Assembly (NCBI RefSeq): GCF_943908415.1
Contig: NZ_CALTSY010000006.1
Location: 16,186 to 80,185, forward strand
Source of the DNA: an uncultured Anaerococcus sp.
Lineage (GTDB): Bacteria > Bacillota > Clostridia > Tissierellales > Peptoniphilaceae
Reading direction: 5' to 3'
Length of the DNA: 64,000 nucleotides
The position numbers were made by a program, and so were the translations under genes. Below are positions 18,259 through 27,953 of the stretch, one piece after another (position 1 is the first letter of the stretch; every line of letters starts with the position of its first letter). Under the pieces are notes generated by a model. That model did not search any database. It saw nothing but the letters and a program-made list of their open reading frames with translations, and was not told the origin of the DNA.

Positions 18259-19563
18259 TTATAAGGTATTATTAAGAAGTTCTACAAATTTCTCATTAGA
18301 TGGAGTCTTCTTCATTAACTCTATTAATTCAATAATAGATTCGGTGTTATCAAGATCAGATTTTCGAATTTTATAGATAGACTCTAGTTCAGTTTTGCTA
18401 AGTAGCAACTCTTCACGTCTTGTTGATGATTTCTCAATATTTATAGCTGGGAATATTCTTCTATCTGATAGTCTCCTATCAAGATGTATTTCCATATTTC
18501 CTGTTCCCTTAAACTCTTCAAATATTAAATCGTCCATACGGCTACCAGTATCAACTAGGGCTGTAGAAAGTATTGTTAATGATCCACCATCTTCAATATT
18601 ACGTGCAGCTCCAAAAAATTGTTTAGGACCTACTAAGGCCATAGGATCTAGACCACCTGAAAGTGTCCTACCAGATTGAGGGGTAGTAATATTATAAGCA
18701 CGTGCTAGACGAGTAATAGAATCGAGTAAAATAACCACATCTTTTTTATCTTCAACAAATCTTTTTGCTCTTTCTAGAACCATTTCAGCTATTTCTATAT
18801 GATTTTGTGGTGGCATATCAAAGGTTGATGAAGCAACTTCTGTTCTCATATAGTCATTATTTGGATCTCTATATTCATTGACAAATCTTATTAAATCAGT
18901 TACTTCTTCAGGTCTTTCATCAATAAGCAATACAAAAATTTTGACATCATCATAATTTCTTTCTATAGATCTTTCTATATTTTTTATAAGACTTGTCTTT
19001 CCAGCCTTTGGCTGTGATACTATTAGCCCTCTTTGTCCACGACCAATAGGTGAAATAATATCAATGATTCTTCCTGAGATATTATCACTTGTTGTTTCTA
19101 ATCTAATTCTTTCTTGGGGATAGATAGGAGTTAAGTCTTCAAAAGCTAGTCTATTAAATGCTTCCCCTGGTTTAATACCATTTACATCTGAAACAAATAT
19201 AAGAGGAGCAAACTTATCCTTATCTATTTTTTCGCGAGCAATACCTCTTATGTAATCACCAGTTTTTAGTCTAAACATCTTGATTTGCTTAGGTGGTACA
19301 TAAATATCGTTATCTCCTTGCTCATAAAGATCACTTCTTAAAAAGCCAAAACCATCTGGAAGAATTTCTAAAACACCTTCGCAATCAAATTTTGCTCCTA
19401 AGTCATTATCTTGTTTTTCTTTCTTCTCTTTTTCTTTTTCTTCTTGTGCTTCTTCGATTAATTTTATAAGCTCATCTTTTTTGTATTTTGTAACTGATGG
19501 GATTTCTAAATCTTTAGCTATATCTCTAAGCTCAGTTACTTTGTATTCTTCATAATTTTCCAT
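18259..19563 (-). CDS. rho: Transcription termination factor Rho
   Basis: Hexameric RNA-dependent ATPase that terminates transcription. From the chosen start it is 434 residues. It has an N-terminal SAP-like segment (TELRDIAKDLEI), a Lys/Glu-rich linker, an RNA-binding cold-shock fold (LEILPDGFGFLR), Walker A PKAGKTSL, Walker B VVILLDSITRLARAYN and the Q-loop TTPQSGRTLSGG. An upstream in-frame ATG (19620) would translate through the fba terminator; the ATG at 19563 is preferred because AAGGAT stands 5 nt upstream. Confidence 0.95.
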   Translation of the reverse strand: MENYEEYKVTELRDIAKDLEIPSVTKYKKDELIKLIEEAQEEKEKEKKEKQDNDLGAKFDCEGVLEILPDGFGFLRSDLYEQGDNDIYVPPKQIKMFRLKTGDYIRGIAREKIDKDKFAPLIFVSDVNGIKPGEAFNRLAFEDLTPIYPQERIRLETTSDNISGRIIDIISPIGRGQRGLIVSQPKAGKTSLIKNIERSIERNYDDVKIFVLLIDERPEEVTDLIRFVNEYRDPNNDYMRTEVASSTFDMPPQNHIEIAEMVLERAKRFVEDKKDVVILLDSITRLARAYNITTPQSGRTLSGGLDPMALVGPKQFFGAARNIEDGGSLTILSTALVDTGSRMDDLIFEEFKGTGNMEIHLDRRLSDRRIFPAINIEKSSTRREELLLSKTELESIYKIRKSDLDNTESIIELIELMKKTPSNEKFVELLNNTL

Positions 19564-19584
19564 AATATCCTTATTAATTAAACA

Positions 19585-19617
19585 AAGGACCAATTTGGCA
19601 AAACCAAGCTGGCCCTT
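19585..19617 (-). terminator. Terminator of fba, in the rho leader
   Basis: On the minus strand AAGGGCCA pairs with TGGTCCTT (one G-U), enclosing an inner TTGG/CCAA stem. TTTGTTTAATT follows. It lies between fba and the rho start, so it either ends fba transcripts or limits read-through into rho. Confidence 0.65.
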
Positions 19618-19630
19618 CATTAAAATTCAT

Positions 19631-20497
19631 TTATTTATTAGCTGATCCTTCAGAAGAAAACATTGCTATTTTTTCAAATACAGTGTCTTTGATTGCATCA
19701 GTTCCTGGAGCTAGAAGTTTTCTTGGGTCAAATCCCTTGCCTTCTTTGTCCTTACCAGCTTCAATATATTCTCTAGTTGCTTGTGCAAATGATAATTGAC
19801 ATTCTGTGTTTACATTGATTTTTGAAACACCTAATGAAATTGCCTTTTTAATTTGATCTTCAGGAATTCCTGTACCACCATGAAGAACTATTGGCATCTT
19901 AACTGCATCTGATATTTCTTGGAGTCTATCAAAGCTTAGTCCTTGCCAATCATCTGGGTAAACACCGTGGATGTTACCAATACCAGCTGCTAAAAAGTCA
20001 ATTCCACAGTCTGCAAGTTTTTTACATTCCTCAACATCTGCTAATTCTCCAGCACTTGTAACTCCATCTTCTTCTCCACCGATGCCACCTACTTCTCCTT
20101 CTACAGAAATATTCTTAGAATGAGCAAGCTCTACGATCTCACGTGTTTTTTCAAGGTTTTCTTCAAGTGGAAGACTTGATCCATCAAACATTACTGATGT
20201 ATATCCAGCTTCTATACAAGCTTTTGCTCCCTCATATGTTCCATGATCTAAGTGAATAGCTACTGGAACTGTAATATTTAAAGAATCGTGAAGATTTTTA
20301 ACTAAGTCTGCTACTACCTTGTAGCCACCCATGTATTTATTTGCACCTTCACTTGCTGCTATAATTACTGCTGTTTGTTTTTCTTCAGCTGCTTCTAGGA
20401 TTGCTTTTGTCCATTCAAGGTTGTTTGTGTTGAAGTGACCAATTGCATAACCATTTTCATAAGCTTTATCTAACATTTCTTTTGCATTAACTAACAT
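19631..20497 (-). CDS. fba: Class II fructose-bisphosphate aldolase
   Basis: Zinc-dependent aldolase of glycolysis. The 288-residue protein has the zinc ligand region VAIHLDHGTYEGAKACIEAG, then EGEVGGIGGEEDGV and VLHGGTGIPEDQIKKAI, which bind metal and phosphate. Length fits the short class IIB group. AAGGAG lies upstream. It is followed by the terminator before rho. Confidence 0.97.
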   Translation of the reverse strand: MLVNAKEMLDKAYENGYAIGHFNTNNLEWTKAILEAAEEKQTAVIIAASEGANKYMGGYKVVADLVKNLHDSLNITVPVAIHLDHGTYEGAKACIEAGYTSVMFDGSSLPLEENLEKTREIVELAHSKNISVEGEVGGIGGEEDGVTSAGELADVEECKKLADCGIDFLAAGIGNIHGVYPDDWQGLSFDRLQEISDAVKMPIVLHGGTGIPEDQIKKAISLGVSKINVNTECQLSFAQATREYIEAGKDKEGKGFDPRKLLAPGTDAIKDTVFEKIAMFSSEGSANK

Positions 20498-20540
20498 TAT
20501 TAACTCCTTATTTTTAATTTCTAACTAATACCATAATACC

Positions 20541-22256
20541 CTAAAATTTCGCTAAGTCTTCTTTTACCGATGAAATAATTGTATTTATTGCATCTTCCTT
20601 GGAAATTTTAGAATTGTCCATTTCTCTTCTAGTTGAGTATTCAACTACATTTTCGCTAGCATCTTTTCCAACTGTAATTCTATATGGTATACCAATAAGA
20701 TCTCTGTCTTTAAATTTAACTCCGGCTCTTTCTTTTCTATCATCTAGGATGACATCTATTCCATTATTTTTTAATTCTTTATATATATCTTCAGCAAGTT
20801 TACTTTGTTCTTCATTATTTATATTCACTATAGTTACTATAGCTTCAAATGGTGCGATTGTTGTAGGCCATATTATACCATTATCATCATAATTTTGCTC
20901 TACAACGGCTGATATAGAACGAGATATACCTATTCCGTAACTACCCATAATAAATGGTTCTTGCTTACCATTTTCGTCTAAGAAGTATGCTTCTAGAGCT
21001 TCGGAATATTTTGTACCTAGCTGGAAAATATTTCCTACTTCTATACCTCTAGCTGCCTTAAGAATGCCAGAACCATCATAGGCCATATCACCCTCTTTTG
21101 CCATTAATAAATCTTTAGCAATTTCACCTGTAAAATCTCTAGAATAATTTGCATTAACAAAGTGATAACCTGTTTTATTAGCACCAATTACTAGGTTACT
21201 CATCTTTGTTATAGACTCATCTACTAAAATTCTTACATTCTCTAAATCCTTTGGTCCAGTAAATCCAGCCTTTGCCCCTGTAAGTTTTTCTATAGTCTTA
21301 TCATCCATCATTTCAATATCGTGATCTGCTACTTTTAGATATGACATAAGTTTTGCTTCATTAAGTTCACGATCTCCAGGAATAATAACAAATAATGGTT
21401 CGCCCTTGACTATAAGATCGATTGCTTTTGCACATTTATTTGTTGGGATACTTAAAAACTCACTTACTTGTTCAATTGTAGTTACATTTGGAGTTTCTAC
21501 TAATTCTATGTCTTTTAATTCTTCTGATGAATATTCAAGCTTAAAGCTAGCTTTTTCATCTGTTGCTGCATAATCAGATTCATCTGTGTAGAATATAACA
21601 CCTTCGCCTGTTTCAGATAAAGCTATAAATTCATGAGAAACTCTCCCTCCCATTGACCCTGTATCACCTTCTACTATCTTATAATCTAGACCCATTCTAT
21701 CAAAAGCCTCTACATATGCATCCCACATTAGCTTATAGCTTTCTTCTAGTCCTTCTATATCTTTATCAAAGGAATAGGCATCTTTCATCAAGAAATCACG
21801 AGATCTATTGATACCAAATCTTGGTCTTTTTTCATCTCTAAATTTATCAACTATTTGATATAAATTCAAAGGTAATTGTTTATAAGAATTCAACTCATTT
21901 TTTATTAAGTCTGTAAGAGCTTCCTCAGCTGTTGGTCCTAAAGCATACTCTCTATCATTTCTATCTTTTAACTTAAACATTTCTGGACCAAAGGTATCCC
22001 AGCGTCCACTCTTTTCCCAAATCTCCCTATCTTGCAATACTGAGGTGGAAATTTCTATAGCATCATGACTATCCATAGCTTCTTTTACTATGTTTATAAT
22101 CTTATTTTTTACTTTTTGTCCAAGTGGAAGGAAAGAATAGATTCCACTTGCTTGTTTTCTTATAAAAGCACCACGAATTAATAGCTTATGACTTGCTGTT
22201 TCTGCATCAACTGGATCTTCTCTTAATGTTGGTGCGTAGTATTTTGATAATCTCAT
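20541..22256 (-). CDS. proS: Prolyl-tRNA synthetase (bacterial type, with editing domain)
   Basis: 571-residue class IIa synthetase. Motif 1 region SGIYSFLPLGQKV, motif 2 FRDEKRPRFGINRSREF-like (here RSRDFLMKDAYSFD), and motif 3 GSYGIGISRSISAVVEQ are present. The INS deacylase insertion (about 230-390), which clears Ala-tRNA(Pro), contains TNKCAKAIDL and GAKAGFTGP. The C-terminal anticodon domain has ILDDRKERAGVKFKDRDL. AAAGGAG precedes the ATG. It is 9 bp downstream of tex. Confidence 0.97.
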   Translation of the reverse strand: MRLSKYYAPTLREDPVDAETASHKLLIRGAFIRKQASGIYSFLPLGQKVKNKIINIVKEAMDSHDAIEISTSVLQDREIWEKSGRWDTFGPEMFKLKDRNDREYALGPTAEEALTDLIKNELNSYKQLPLNLYQIVDKFRDEKRPRFGINRSRDFLMKDAYSFDKDIEGLEESYKLMWDAYVEAFDRMGLDYKIVEGDTGSMGGRVSHEFIALSETGEGVIFYTDESDYAATDEKASFKLEYSSEELKDIELVETPNVTTIEQVSEFLSIPTNKCAKAIDLIVKGEPLFVIIPGDRELNEAKLMSYLKVADHDIEMMDDKTIEKLTGAKAGFTGPKDLENVRILVDESITKMSNLVIGANKTGYHFVNANYSRDFTGEIAKDLLMAKEGDMAYDGSGILKAARGIEVGNIFQLGTKYSEALEAYFLDENGKQEPFIMGSYGIGISRSISAVVEQNYDDNGIIWPTTIAPFEAIVTIVNINNEEQSKLAEDIYKELKNNGIDVILDDRKERAGVKFKDRDLIGIPYRITVGKDASENVVEYSTRREMDNSKISKEDAINTIISSVKEDLAKF

Positions 22257-22265
22257 ATTTCTCCT

Positions 22266-24353
22266 TTAAACAATATCTTTCATTGATAGACCAATTCTTT
22301 GCCTATCCTTATCAATTTCTATGACTCTTACTTTTACTATATCTGAATTTTTTAGAATTTCGTTGGGATTTTTTATAAACTTATTACTCATATTAGATAT
22401 ATGAACTAAACCGTCTATACCTACACCTATATCTATAAATGCACCAAAGTCAGTTATATTTCTTACTTTTCCCATAATCTGATCATCAATTTTTAAATCA
22501 TCAATATTCATTATTTCTGATTTTGTTAGAACTTCTGGATTATCTTCTCTAGGGTCTCTGCCAGGTTTCTTTAATTCATTAATTATATCTTTTAAGGTAA
22601 GTTCCCCAACCTCTAGTTCATGGCTAAGTTCACTTATGTTTATATCATTTAGGTCATAATTTTCTAACTTTTTAGCAATTTTATAACTTTCTGGGTGAAC
22701 TGCAGTATTATCTAAAATTTCTGGTGAATCTGGAAATCTTAAAAAACCTGCTGATAGTTGGTATGTTTTATCACCTAAGCCCTTTACATTTTTTAAATCT
22801 TTACGATAGACTAGATTGCCTTCCTTAAATTCTTCTTCTATACGTCTAGCAAGCTTTGGATTTAGTCCTGATACATAGGAAAGAAGTTTATAAGAAGCAT
22901 TGTTTATAGTAACTCCTACTTCATTTACTGCATCCTCAACTACCTTAGCAAGTTCTTCATCAAGTTTCTTCTCGTTTAAATCGTGTTGGTATTGACCAAT
23001 ACCTATATGTTTTGGTTCAATTTTTACAAGCTCTGCCATAGGGTCTTGTAAACGTCTTGCCATAGATATTGCTCCTCTGATTGTAACATCAAGGTCTGGA
23101 AATTCTTCTTCTCCTAATACTGATGCAGAATATACTGATGCCCCTGCTTCATTAACAACTGCATAGGCTATATCTTTGTCTATATTATTTATAAGTTTAT
23201 TTACAAATATTTCTGTTTCCCTGCTAGCTGTAGCATTGCCAAGAGCTATCAAACTTATATTGTATTTTTTAATAAAGCCTGTTAAAACTTCTATAGCTTC
23301 TTTTTCTTTTTTGTGAGGTTCAACAGGATAAATTACAGCCTTATCTAAGTATTTACCATTCTGATCTACTACCGCTACCTTACATCCTGTTCTAAAGCCA
23401 GGGTCAAGGCCTATCACTGCTTTACCCTTTATTGGTCTTTGTAGTAAGTAAGGTTTTAGATTGTTTGAAAATACTTTGATAGATTCATCTTCAGCTTTTT
23501 CAGTAAGATAGTTTCTAAGTTCTGTAGTAATTGATGGGAGTATAAGTCTCTTATATGCATCATCTACGCTCATATTTATTAACTGTCTTTGGTATGAGTT
23601 TGAACTTTCATAAAGATCAGATATTAATTTTTTGTTATAATCATCAGAAAATTCGAGCTTAGCTGTTAAAGCAGCTTCTTTTTCACCACGATTTATAGCA
23701 AGTATTTGATATGATTTTAATTCTTTTATTTTTTTATTAAAATCATAATAGGTTTGATATAATCTAGTAGGGTCTTCTTTTTCACTAGATTTTAATCGTG
23801 CCCTCATCATTCCATCACGTCTTACTATATTCCTTGCATCTATATTGTTAGAAATATCCTCCGCTAATATGTCTAAAGATTTTTCTATAGCTATCTTAGC
23901 AGATTCGACATCTTCATTAACAAAGCTTTCAGCATAAGATAAAGCTTCTTCTGGATCTTTGGCCTCATTTAAAAGATATATATAAAGTGGTTCCAAGCCC
24001 AACTCTTTTGCCTTATCTGCACGAGTTTTACGTTTTTTCTTGTAAGGAGCATATATATCTTCTAATAAAGTTAGAGAGTTGGCAGAAAGAATTTTCTCTT
24101 GTAATTCGTCTGTAAGCTTACCTGAACTATCAAGAGAATTGATTATTTCTTCTTGTCTTTTTTCTATATTTCTTAACTTATTTAAGTTCTTTTCTATATT
24201 CCTAACTTCAACATCAGATAAATTGCCTGTCTGCTCTTTTCTGTATCTAGAAATAAAAGCAACCGTAGATCCCTCATCTAGTAGTGATATTACATTAGAA
24301 ATGTTCTTTTCTTCAATTTGTAACTGTTCTGATAAAATACTTTGTATATTCAT
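22266..24353 (-). CDS. tex: Tex-family RNA-binding transcription accessory protein
   Basis: 695-residue Tex protein. It has a helical N-terminal region with VAFISRYRKEQTGNLSD, a YqgF/RNase H-like domain (VIGLDPGFRTGCKVAVVD), helix-hairpin-helix repeats (YVSGLNPKLARRI, LKNVKGLGDKTYQLSAGF) and a C-terminal S1 domain (VRNITDFGAFIDIGVGIDGLVHIS). The family interacts with transcribing RNA polymerase and influences expression and genome stability, but the exact role is unsettled. Confidence 0.95.
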   Translation of the reverse strand: MNIQSILSEQLQIEEKNISNVISLLDEGSTVAFISRYRKEQTGNLSDVEVRNIEKNLNKLRNIEKRQEEIINSLDSSGKLTDELQEKILSANSLTLLEDIYAPYKKKRKTRADKAKELGLEPLYIYLLNEAKDPEEALSYAESFVNEDVESAKIAIEKSLDILAEDISNNIDARNIVRRDGMMRARLKSSEKEDPTRLYQTYYDFNKKIKELKSYQILAINRGEKEAALTAKLEFSDDYNKKLISDLYESSNSYQRQLINMSVDDAYKRLILPSITTELRNYLTEKAEDESIKVFSNNLKPYLLQRPIKGKAVIGLDPGFRTGCKVAVVDQNGKYLDKAVIYPVEPHKKEKEAIEVLTGFIKKYNISLIALGNATASRETEIFVNKLINNIDKDIAYAVVNEAGASVYSASVLGEEEFPDLDVTIRGAISMARRLQDPMAELVKIEPKHIGIGQYQHDLNEKKLDEELAKVVEDAVNEVGVTINNASYKLLSYVSGLNPKLARRIEEEFKEGNLVYRKDLKNVKGLGDKTYQLSAGFLRFPDSPEILDNTAVHPESYKIAKKLENYDLNDINISELSHELEVGELTLKDIINELKKPGRDPREDNPEVLTKSEIMNIDDLKIDDQIMGKVRNITDFGAFIDIGVGIDGLVHISNMSNKFIKNPNEILKNSDIVKVRVIEIDKDRQRIGLSMKDIV

Positions 24354-24360
24354 AATTTCC

Positions 24361-25134
24361 TTATAAAAATAATAGTTTCAATAAATAAATAACCAATAAA
24401 TGGGCTGGATAAAATATATAAAATGCCCATTTGTTTTGTTTGCCTCTCTTGCCATTATAAAGCATGATTAAGGGTATTGCTAGGTAAACAAAGCCATAAC
24501 TTCTTGGAATATTGTATCCACCCACGATAAACTCAAAAGCAAAGCTAACAACTATAGCTAAAGCTGTAAGAAATTTACTGTCCTTAGCAAGATATATTAG
24601 TATGATTGCTAGAACGCCTTTGTAACCATAGTCAGTTTGCAATATACTTGCTAAAATCATAGCTACTATAGATACCAATATAATACCTGCTATCTTAATA
24701 GGCCCGTTATAATCTCTCTTCCACAATAAATCAATTAAATAAATTGCTGCTGCGCCAATAAGCAGGGTAAAAATAACATTTTGATTTCTTATAAAAAATG
24801 GGCTGCCATATAAGGCTAAGTCAAAAGGTACCTCGGAAACCAAAGCAAATATTAACATCCTCATAAAATACCTTTTGATATCTTTTGTATAGATTACAGC
24901 TTGAACTGTAAAAAAACAAAATATGGGCATGGATATTCTTCCCAAAAATACAAATATATCAGCCATAGTCCAATAACTTGTATTTAATTCATATAAAAGT
25001 CTTGTTTGTGAAAGGTGAGATAGGAGCATTAGAAACATTGCTATATATTTTAAATGGGCTCCGGTGAGATACTCTCTATCTCTCTGCCATATTTTTTGAT
25101 AGATATCCTTATCTTTGTAAATTAAGTAATTCAT
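24361..25134 (-). CDS. TraX-family membrane protein
   Basis: 257-residue integral membrane protein with about eight hydrophobic segments. The N-terminal region LTGAHLKYIAMFLMLLSHL is the TraX family signature, and YIFYPAHLLVIYLLK is its usual end. TraX proteins resemble acyltransferase-3 enzymes and acetylate F pilin in plasmids, while chromosomal Firmicutes copies have no assigned substrate. It is 7 bp after tex-orientation neighbours and directly downstream of an unknown membrane protein gene. Confidence 0.85.
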   Translation of the reverse strand: MNYLIYKDKDIYQKIWQRDREYLTGAHLKYIAMFLMLLSHLSQTRLLYELNTSYWTMADIFVFLGRISMPIFCFFTVQAVIYTKDIKRYFMRMLIFALVSEVPFDLALYGSPFFIRNQNVIFTLLIGAAAIYLIDLLWKRDYNGPIKIAGIILVSIVAMILASILQTDYGYKGVLAIILIYLAKDSKFLTALAIVVSFAFEFIVGGYNIPRSYGFVYLAIPLIMLYNGKRGKQNKWAFYIFYPAHLLVIYLLKLLFL

Positions 25135-25141
25135 AAGCTCC

Positions 25142-26353
25142 TCAATTCCCCATTATAAAATTAACCTTATATTTAGGAAAGTCCATACTAATTATTTTTC
25201 CACTCACATTAGCATAATCTCTTTGATTTATATCATATATATTTGAAGGATCATAAAAGATTATAGAACTTGTCATATCTTCTGCAGGTTTTACAATCAA
25301 TTCAAATTTATAGTTTTCTTTTGACTTAGAATAATTAAGTAATATATCTATAAATCTTCCATAGTCATATTCATTAACACTTTCAAATTCTAAATCTATC
25401 TTATACTCATTTTGCTCATGTATTTTTAGTATAGGTCTTTTACTAGTATAAGATAGTTTCTCAGCTGTTCTTAGATTTGTAATAGTCATTGTAGTTTCAT
25501 TGCGTGGCTTATCAAATCCTCTTGAAACTAGATTTATTAGTCCAGTATTAGAAAGCTTTGAATTTTCACTATATATATTTGATGAATTTGATAAATCTTT
25601 AGAATCATTTAAATCAAAATCTTCTTTATTTGCTTGGTTTATTTCTTGCACTTTGATTCTATGATTGTTAATATCCTTAGAACTTATAACTTCAGTAGGA
25701 TCATCTGTTTTTGTATTTAAAGTTTTACGAGTCTTTCTACCCTGATTCTTAGAATTACTCTTGTTTTCTGATTTATCTTCTTCCTTTAAATAATCCTTAA
25801 TTTCTTTAAAATCCATCTTATCTCCCAAAACTATACTCTCTTTTGTAGATAAATATTTATATGTAGATCTTATAGTTTTAATAAGCATATACAAAAAAGT
25901 AATAGAGGTAAGGATTCTAGTCAAATCCTGACCTATAAAATTTTCAACTTTTAATAAGTTAGCAATAAGCATTACTAAAAAAGGTCCTATTCCAGTAAAT
26001 TTAAAAAAATGGCCAATTTTAGAATCTGTCTTAAAAGATGAGTCTAGGTTAAGTTTGCTCATCCTAATTAGCATCTTAGCAATTTTTATAAAGAATATTA
26101 AAAATCCTATAGCATAAAGAATCGTAATAGCATTATAAAGACCAGGGACATTATAATAAAGATCGAAAGGCATAGATTTAATAGCATAATCTAAACCAAA
26201 AGCTAAGGCCAATACAAATAAGCCTGTTTTTCTGAAAGTACGTGATATTATAAAAATCAGGAGGTTTATAGCTATAAAAATTATAGGTAAAAAATATATC
26301 CCATTATTATTTATAATTTCTTGTAATTGTCTAAAAAAAAATGAATAGTCCAT
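25142..26353 (-). CDS. Unknown membrane protein with cytoplasmic C-terminal domain
   Basis: I do not recognise this 403-residue protein. It has about four or five membrane segments between residues 18 and 165 (e.g. YFLPIIFIAINLLIFII, FLVMLIANLL, ILTSITFLYMLIKTI). A polar, low-complexity Lys/Asn/Asp/Ser linker follows (about 175-290). The C-terminal domain (about 295-403) is rich in beta-type patterns such as LKIHEQNEYKIDLEFESV and YKVNFIMGN. AGGAGTT precedes the ATG. It is 7 bp upstream of the TraX gene, so the two are probably co-transcribed. Confidence 0.8.
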   Translation of the reverse strand: MDYSFFFRQLQEIINNNGIYFLPIIFIAINLLIFIISRTFRKTGLFVLALAFGLDYAIKSMPFDLYYNVPGLYNAITILYAIGFLIFFIKIAKMLIRMSKLNLDSSFKTDSKIGHFFKFTGIGPFLVMLIANLLKVENFIGQDLTRILTSITFLYMLIKTIRSTYKYLSTKESIVLGDKMDFKEIKDYLKEEDKSENKSNSKNQGRKTRKTLNTKTDDPTEVISSKDINNHRIKVQEINQANKEDFDLNDSKDLSNSSNIYSENSKLSNTGLINLVSRGFDKPRNETTMTITNLRTAEKLSYTSKRPILKIHEQNEYKIDLEFESVNEYDYGRFIDILLNYSKSKENYKFELIVKPAEDMTSSIIFYDPSNIYDINQRDYANVSGKIISMDFPKYKVNFIMGN

Positions 26354-26598
26354 AATAACTCCTATATAATTATATCAAATATAAAATTTCTTACAATAAA
26401 GCTAATAATTAAAATTAATAGCAAGCTAAATCTTAGATTGTAGTATATATCTTTACTAGATATTATAATAAAATAAGGTATTATCCAAAACTATTTCTTT
26501 AATGAAATACCTAGCTTATATCTTTAAAATTAATTATACTAATTGTTATATTAGTTGTACTTCTTTGATGTAAACTTACTATTATCTAAATTAAAAAT
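26354..26598. other. AT-rich intergenic region between membrane-protein gene and tRNA-Thr
   Basis: No open reading frame with an SD is seen. It would hold the promoter for the membrane-protein/TraX pair. A weak inverted repeat (AGGTATT near 26480 and AAATACCT near 26505) is present, but its loop is long and its significance is doubtful. Confidence 0.4.
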
Positions 26599-26626
26599 AA
26601 GCCCTACCAATCTAAGATAAGGGCTT
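26599..26626 (-). terminator. Terminator of tRNA-Thr(CGT)
   Basis: AAGCCCT/AGGGCTT 7-bp stem with a 14-nt loop, followed on the minus strand by ATTTTTAATT, 3 bp after the tRNA CCA end. Confidence 0.75.
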
Positions 26627-26628
26627 TA

Positions 26629-26704
26629 TGGAGCTTCAAACAGGAGTCGAACCTGCAACCTACGGTTTACGATACCGTTGCTCTGCCAGTTGAGCTATTG
26701 AAGC
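26629..26704 (-). tRNA. tRNA-Thr (anticodon CGT)
   Basis: A 76-nt cloverleaf with acceptor GCTTCAA/TTGAAGC, D stem GCTC/GAGC, anticodon stem ACGGT/ACCGT with loop ATCGTAA, and T arm GCAGG-TTCGACT-CCTGT. Discriminator U and an encoded CCA are present. Anticodon CGU reads ACG (Thr). Confidence 0.96.
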
Positions 26705-26777
26705 AAATTATAAGTAAACTATACTTTTATTTTAAATACTAACAATTCTTAATTATAAGTTAAAGCTACATAAAAAA

Positions 26778-26800
26778 AGATGCTAGATTTACTAGCATCT
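26778..26800 (-). terminator. Terminator of the ferredoxin gene
   Basis: AGATGCTAG/CTAGCATCT 9-bp stem with a 5-nt loop, followed on the minus strand by seven T. Confidence 0.88.
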
Positions 26801-26834
26801 ATTATTATAATAATATGTCTAAGTTTTATGTATC

Positions 26835-27008
26835 TTATTCTGGATCGATTGCGTCTACTGGACAAACTGATGCACAGCTTCCACAGTCTATGCAAGTATC
26901 AGCATCTATTACATATGCATCATCGCCAGCTGAGATTGCATCTACTGGACATTCTCCTGCACAAGTTCCACAAGATATACATGTATCTGGATCTATAACG
27001 TAAGCCAT
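26835..27008 (-). CDS. 2[4Fe-4S] ferredoxin
   Basis: 57-residue clostridial-type ferredoxin with two identical-pattern CxxCxxCxxxCP motifs: C10, C13, C16, C20 and C39, C42, C45, C49. The internal duplication (AYVID.DTCI.CG.CA..CPVDAI) shows the ancient gene doubling of this family. It is a low-potential electron carrier in the cytoplasm. GGAGG lies 5 nt upstream of the ATG, and the gene has its own terminator, so it is monocistronic. Confidence 0.97.
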   Translation of the reverse strand: MAYVIDPDTCISCGTCAGECPVDAISAGDDAYVIDADTCIDCGSCASVCPVDAIDPE

Positions 27009-27132
27009 ATTTACCTCCTAATTATTTTGTAATTACAGTATACATTATCTATTAAATCTTGTCAAGAAACAAATAAATATTTATTCCTTTTTGTATACTT
27101 TTTTAGATATTTATTCAAATTGATAATGAATA

Positions 27133-27951
27133 TCATTTATCTTTTCTTACACTTATCTTTTCTAATTCATATATCTTATCTTCGTTCTGCTCATTTTCTA
27201 CAGAGTAGACTCTTACTTTGCACTCTTCTTTAACGTAATCACTGTTTATAACCACTCCATCTCCATCTGGAGTTTTTACTTTTTGCCCATGTTTAGGCAT
27301 AATTTTTTTCATATCTTGATAGCAATCTTGTTCATAAGCTAAGCAGCACATAAGCCTACCACAAATACCTGATATTTTGTTAGGATCCAAACTTATATTC
27401 TGATCCTTAGCATACTTTATAGATAATGGTGAAAAATCAGTTAAATGTCTAGAACAACAGCATTGTTGACCACATAAGCCATGGGATTTTATGATTTTTG
27501 CATGGTCTCTTACACCTATTTGTCTAAGTTCTATACGAGATTTAAAGCTAGCAGCTAAGTCTTTAACTAGATCTCTAAAGTCAACTCTCTTGTCTGCTAT
27601 AAAGTAAAATGTTATTTTACTTCGATCAAAATTATATGAACTATCTACAATTTTCATATTGAGATTATGTGAATCTGCCTTTTGTTGACAAATTCCTATA
27701 GCATCTTTTGCATCTAATTTATTGTTAAAATTCTTATCTAAATCTTGATCATTTGCTTTTCTTAAAACAATATTTAATTGTTTATTAAATTTATTCCTAT
27801 CGATATCAAAATTAGGAAGTACTACTTCTCCAAGCTCTTGGCCATTTTCAGTATTTACGATGACCTTATCTTTGTAAGCAAATTCTATATCATTTGTATC
27901 AAAATAATAAATTTTACCGGCTTCCTTAAATCTGATTCCAACAACATCCAC
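27133..27951 (-). CDS. ricT: PSP1-domain protein RicT (YaaT)
   Basis: 272-residue PSP1 C-terminal domain protein. Cysteine motifs HGLCGQQCCCSRH, ISGICGRLMCCLAYEQDCY carry the FeS-binding cysteines of the Bacillus Y-complex (RicA/F/T), which tunes RNase Y mRNA processing. Probable GTG start at 27951 with GGGAGGG upstream. It follows holB by 2 bp in the tmk-darA-holB-ricT operon, an order conserved in Firmicutes. Whether RicA and RicF exist here cannot be seen. Confidence 0.94.
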   Translation of the reverse strand: MDVVGIRFKEAGKIYYFDTNDIEFAYKDKVIVNTENGQELGEVVLPNFDIDRNKFNKQLNIVLRKANDQDLDKNFNNKLDAKDAIGICQQKADSHNLNMKIVDSSYNFDRSKITFYFIADKRVDFRDLVKDLAASFKSRIELRQIGVRDHAKIIKSHGLCGQQCCCSRHLTDFSPLSIKYAKDQNISLDPNKISGICGRLMCCLAYEQDCYQDMKKIMPKHGQKVKTPDGDGVVINSDYVKEECKVRVYSVENEQNEDKIYELEKISVRKDK

Positions 27952-27953
27952 TA

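Noticed and set aside
19564..19620. Longer rho start (ATG 19620) giving 19 extra residues
   Set aside because: The extension would translate through the fba terminator hairpin, whereas ATG 19563 has AAGGAT at good spacing.
26470..26515. AGGTATT/AAATACCT inverted repeat as terminator
   Set aside because: The loop is more than 20 nt and AT-rich; the stem is only seven pairs.
26780..27003. Plus-strand open frames over the ferredoxin gene
   Set aside because: The minus-strand ferredoxin with eight correctly spaced cysteines explains the region.
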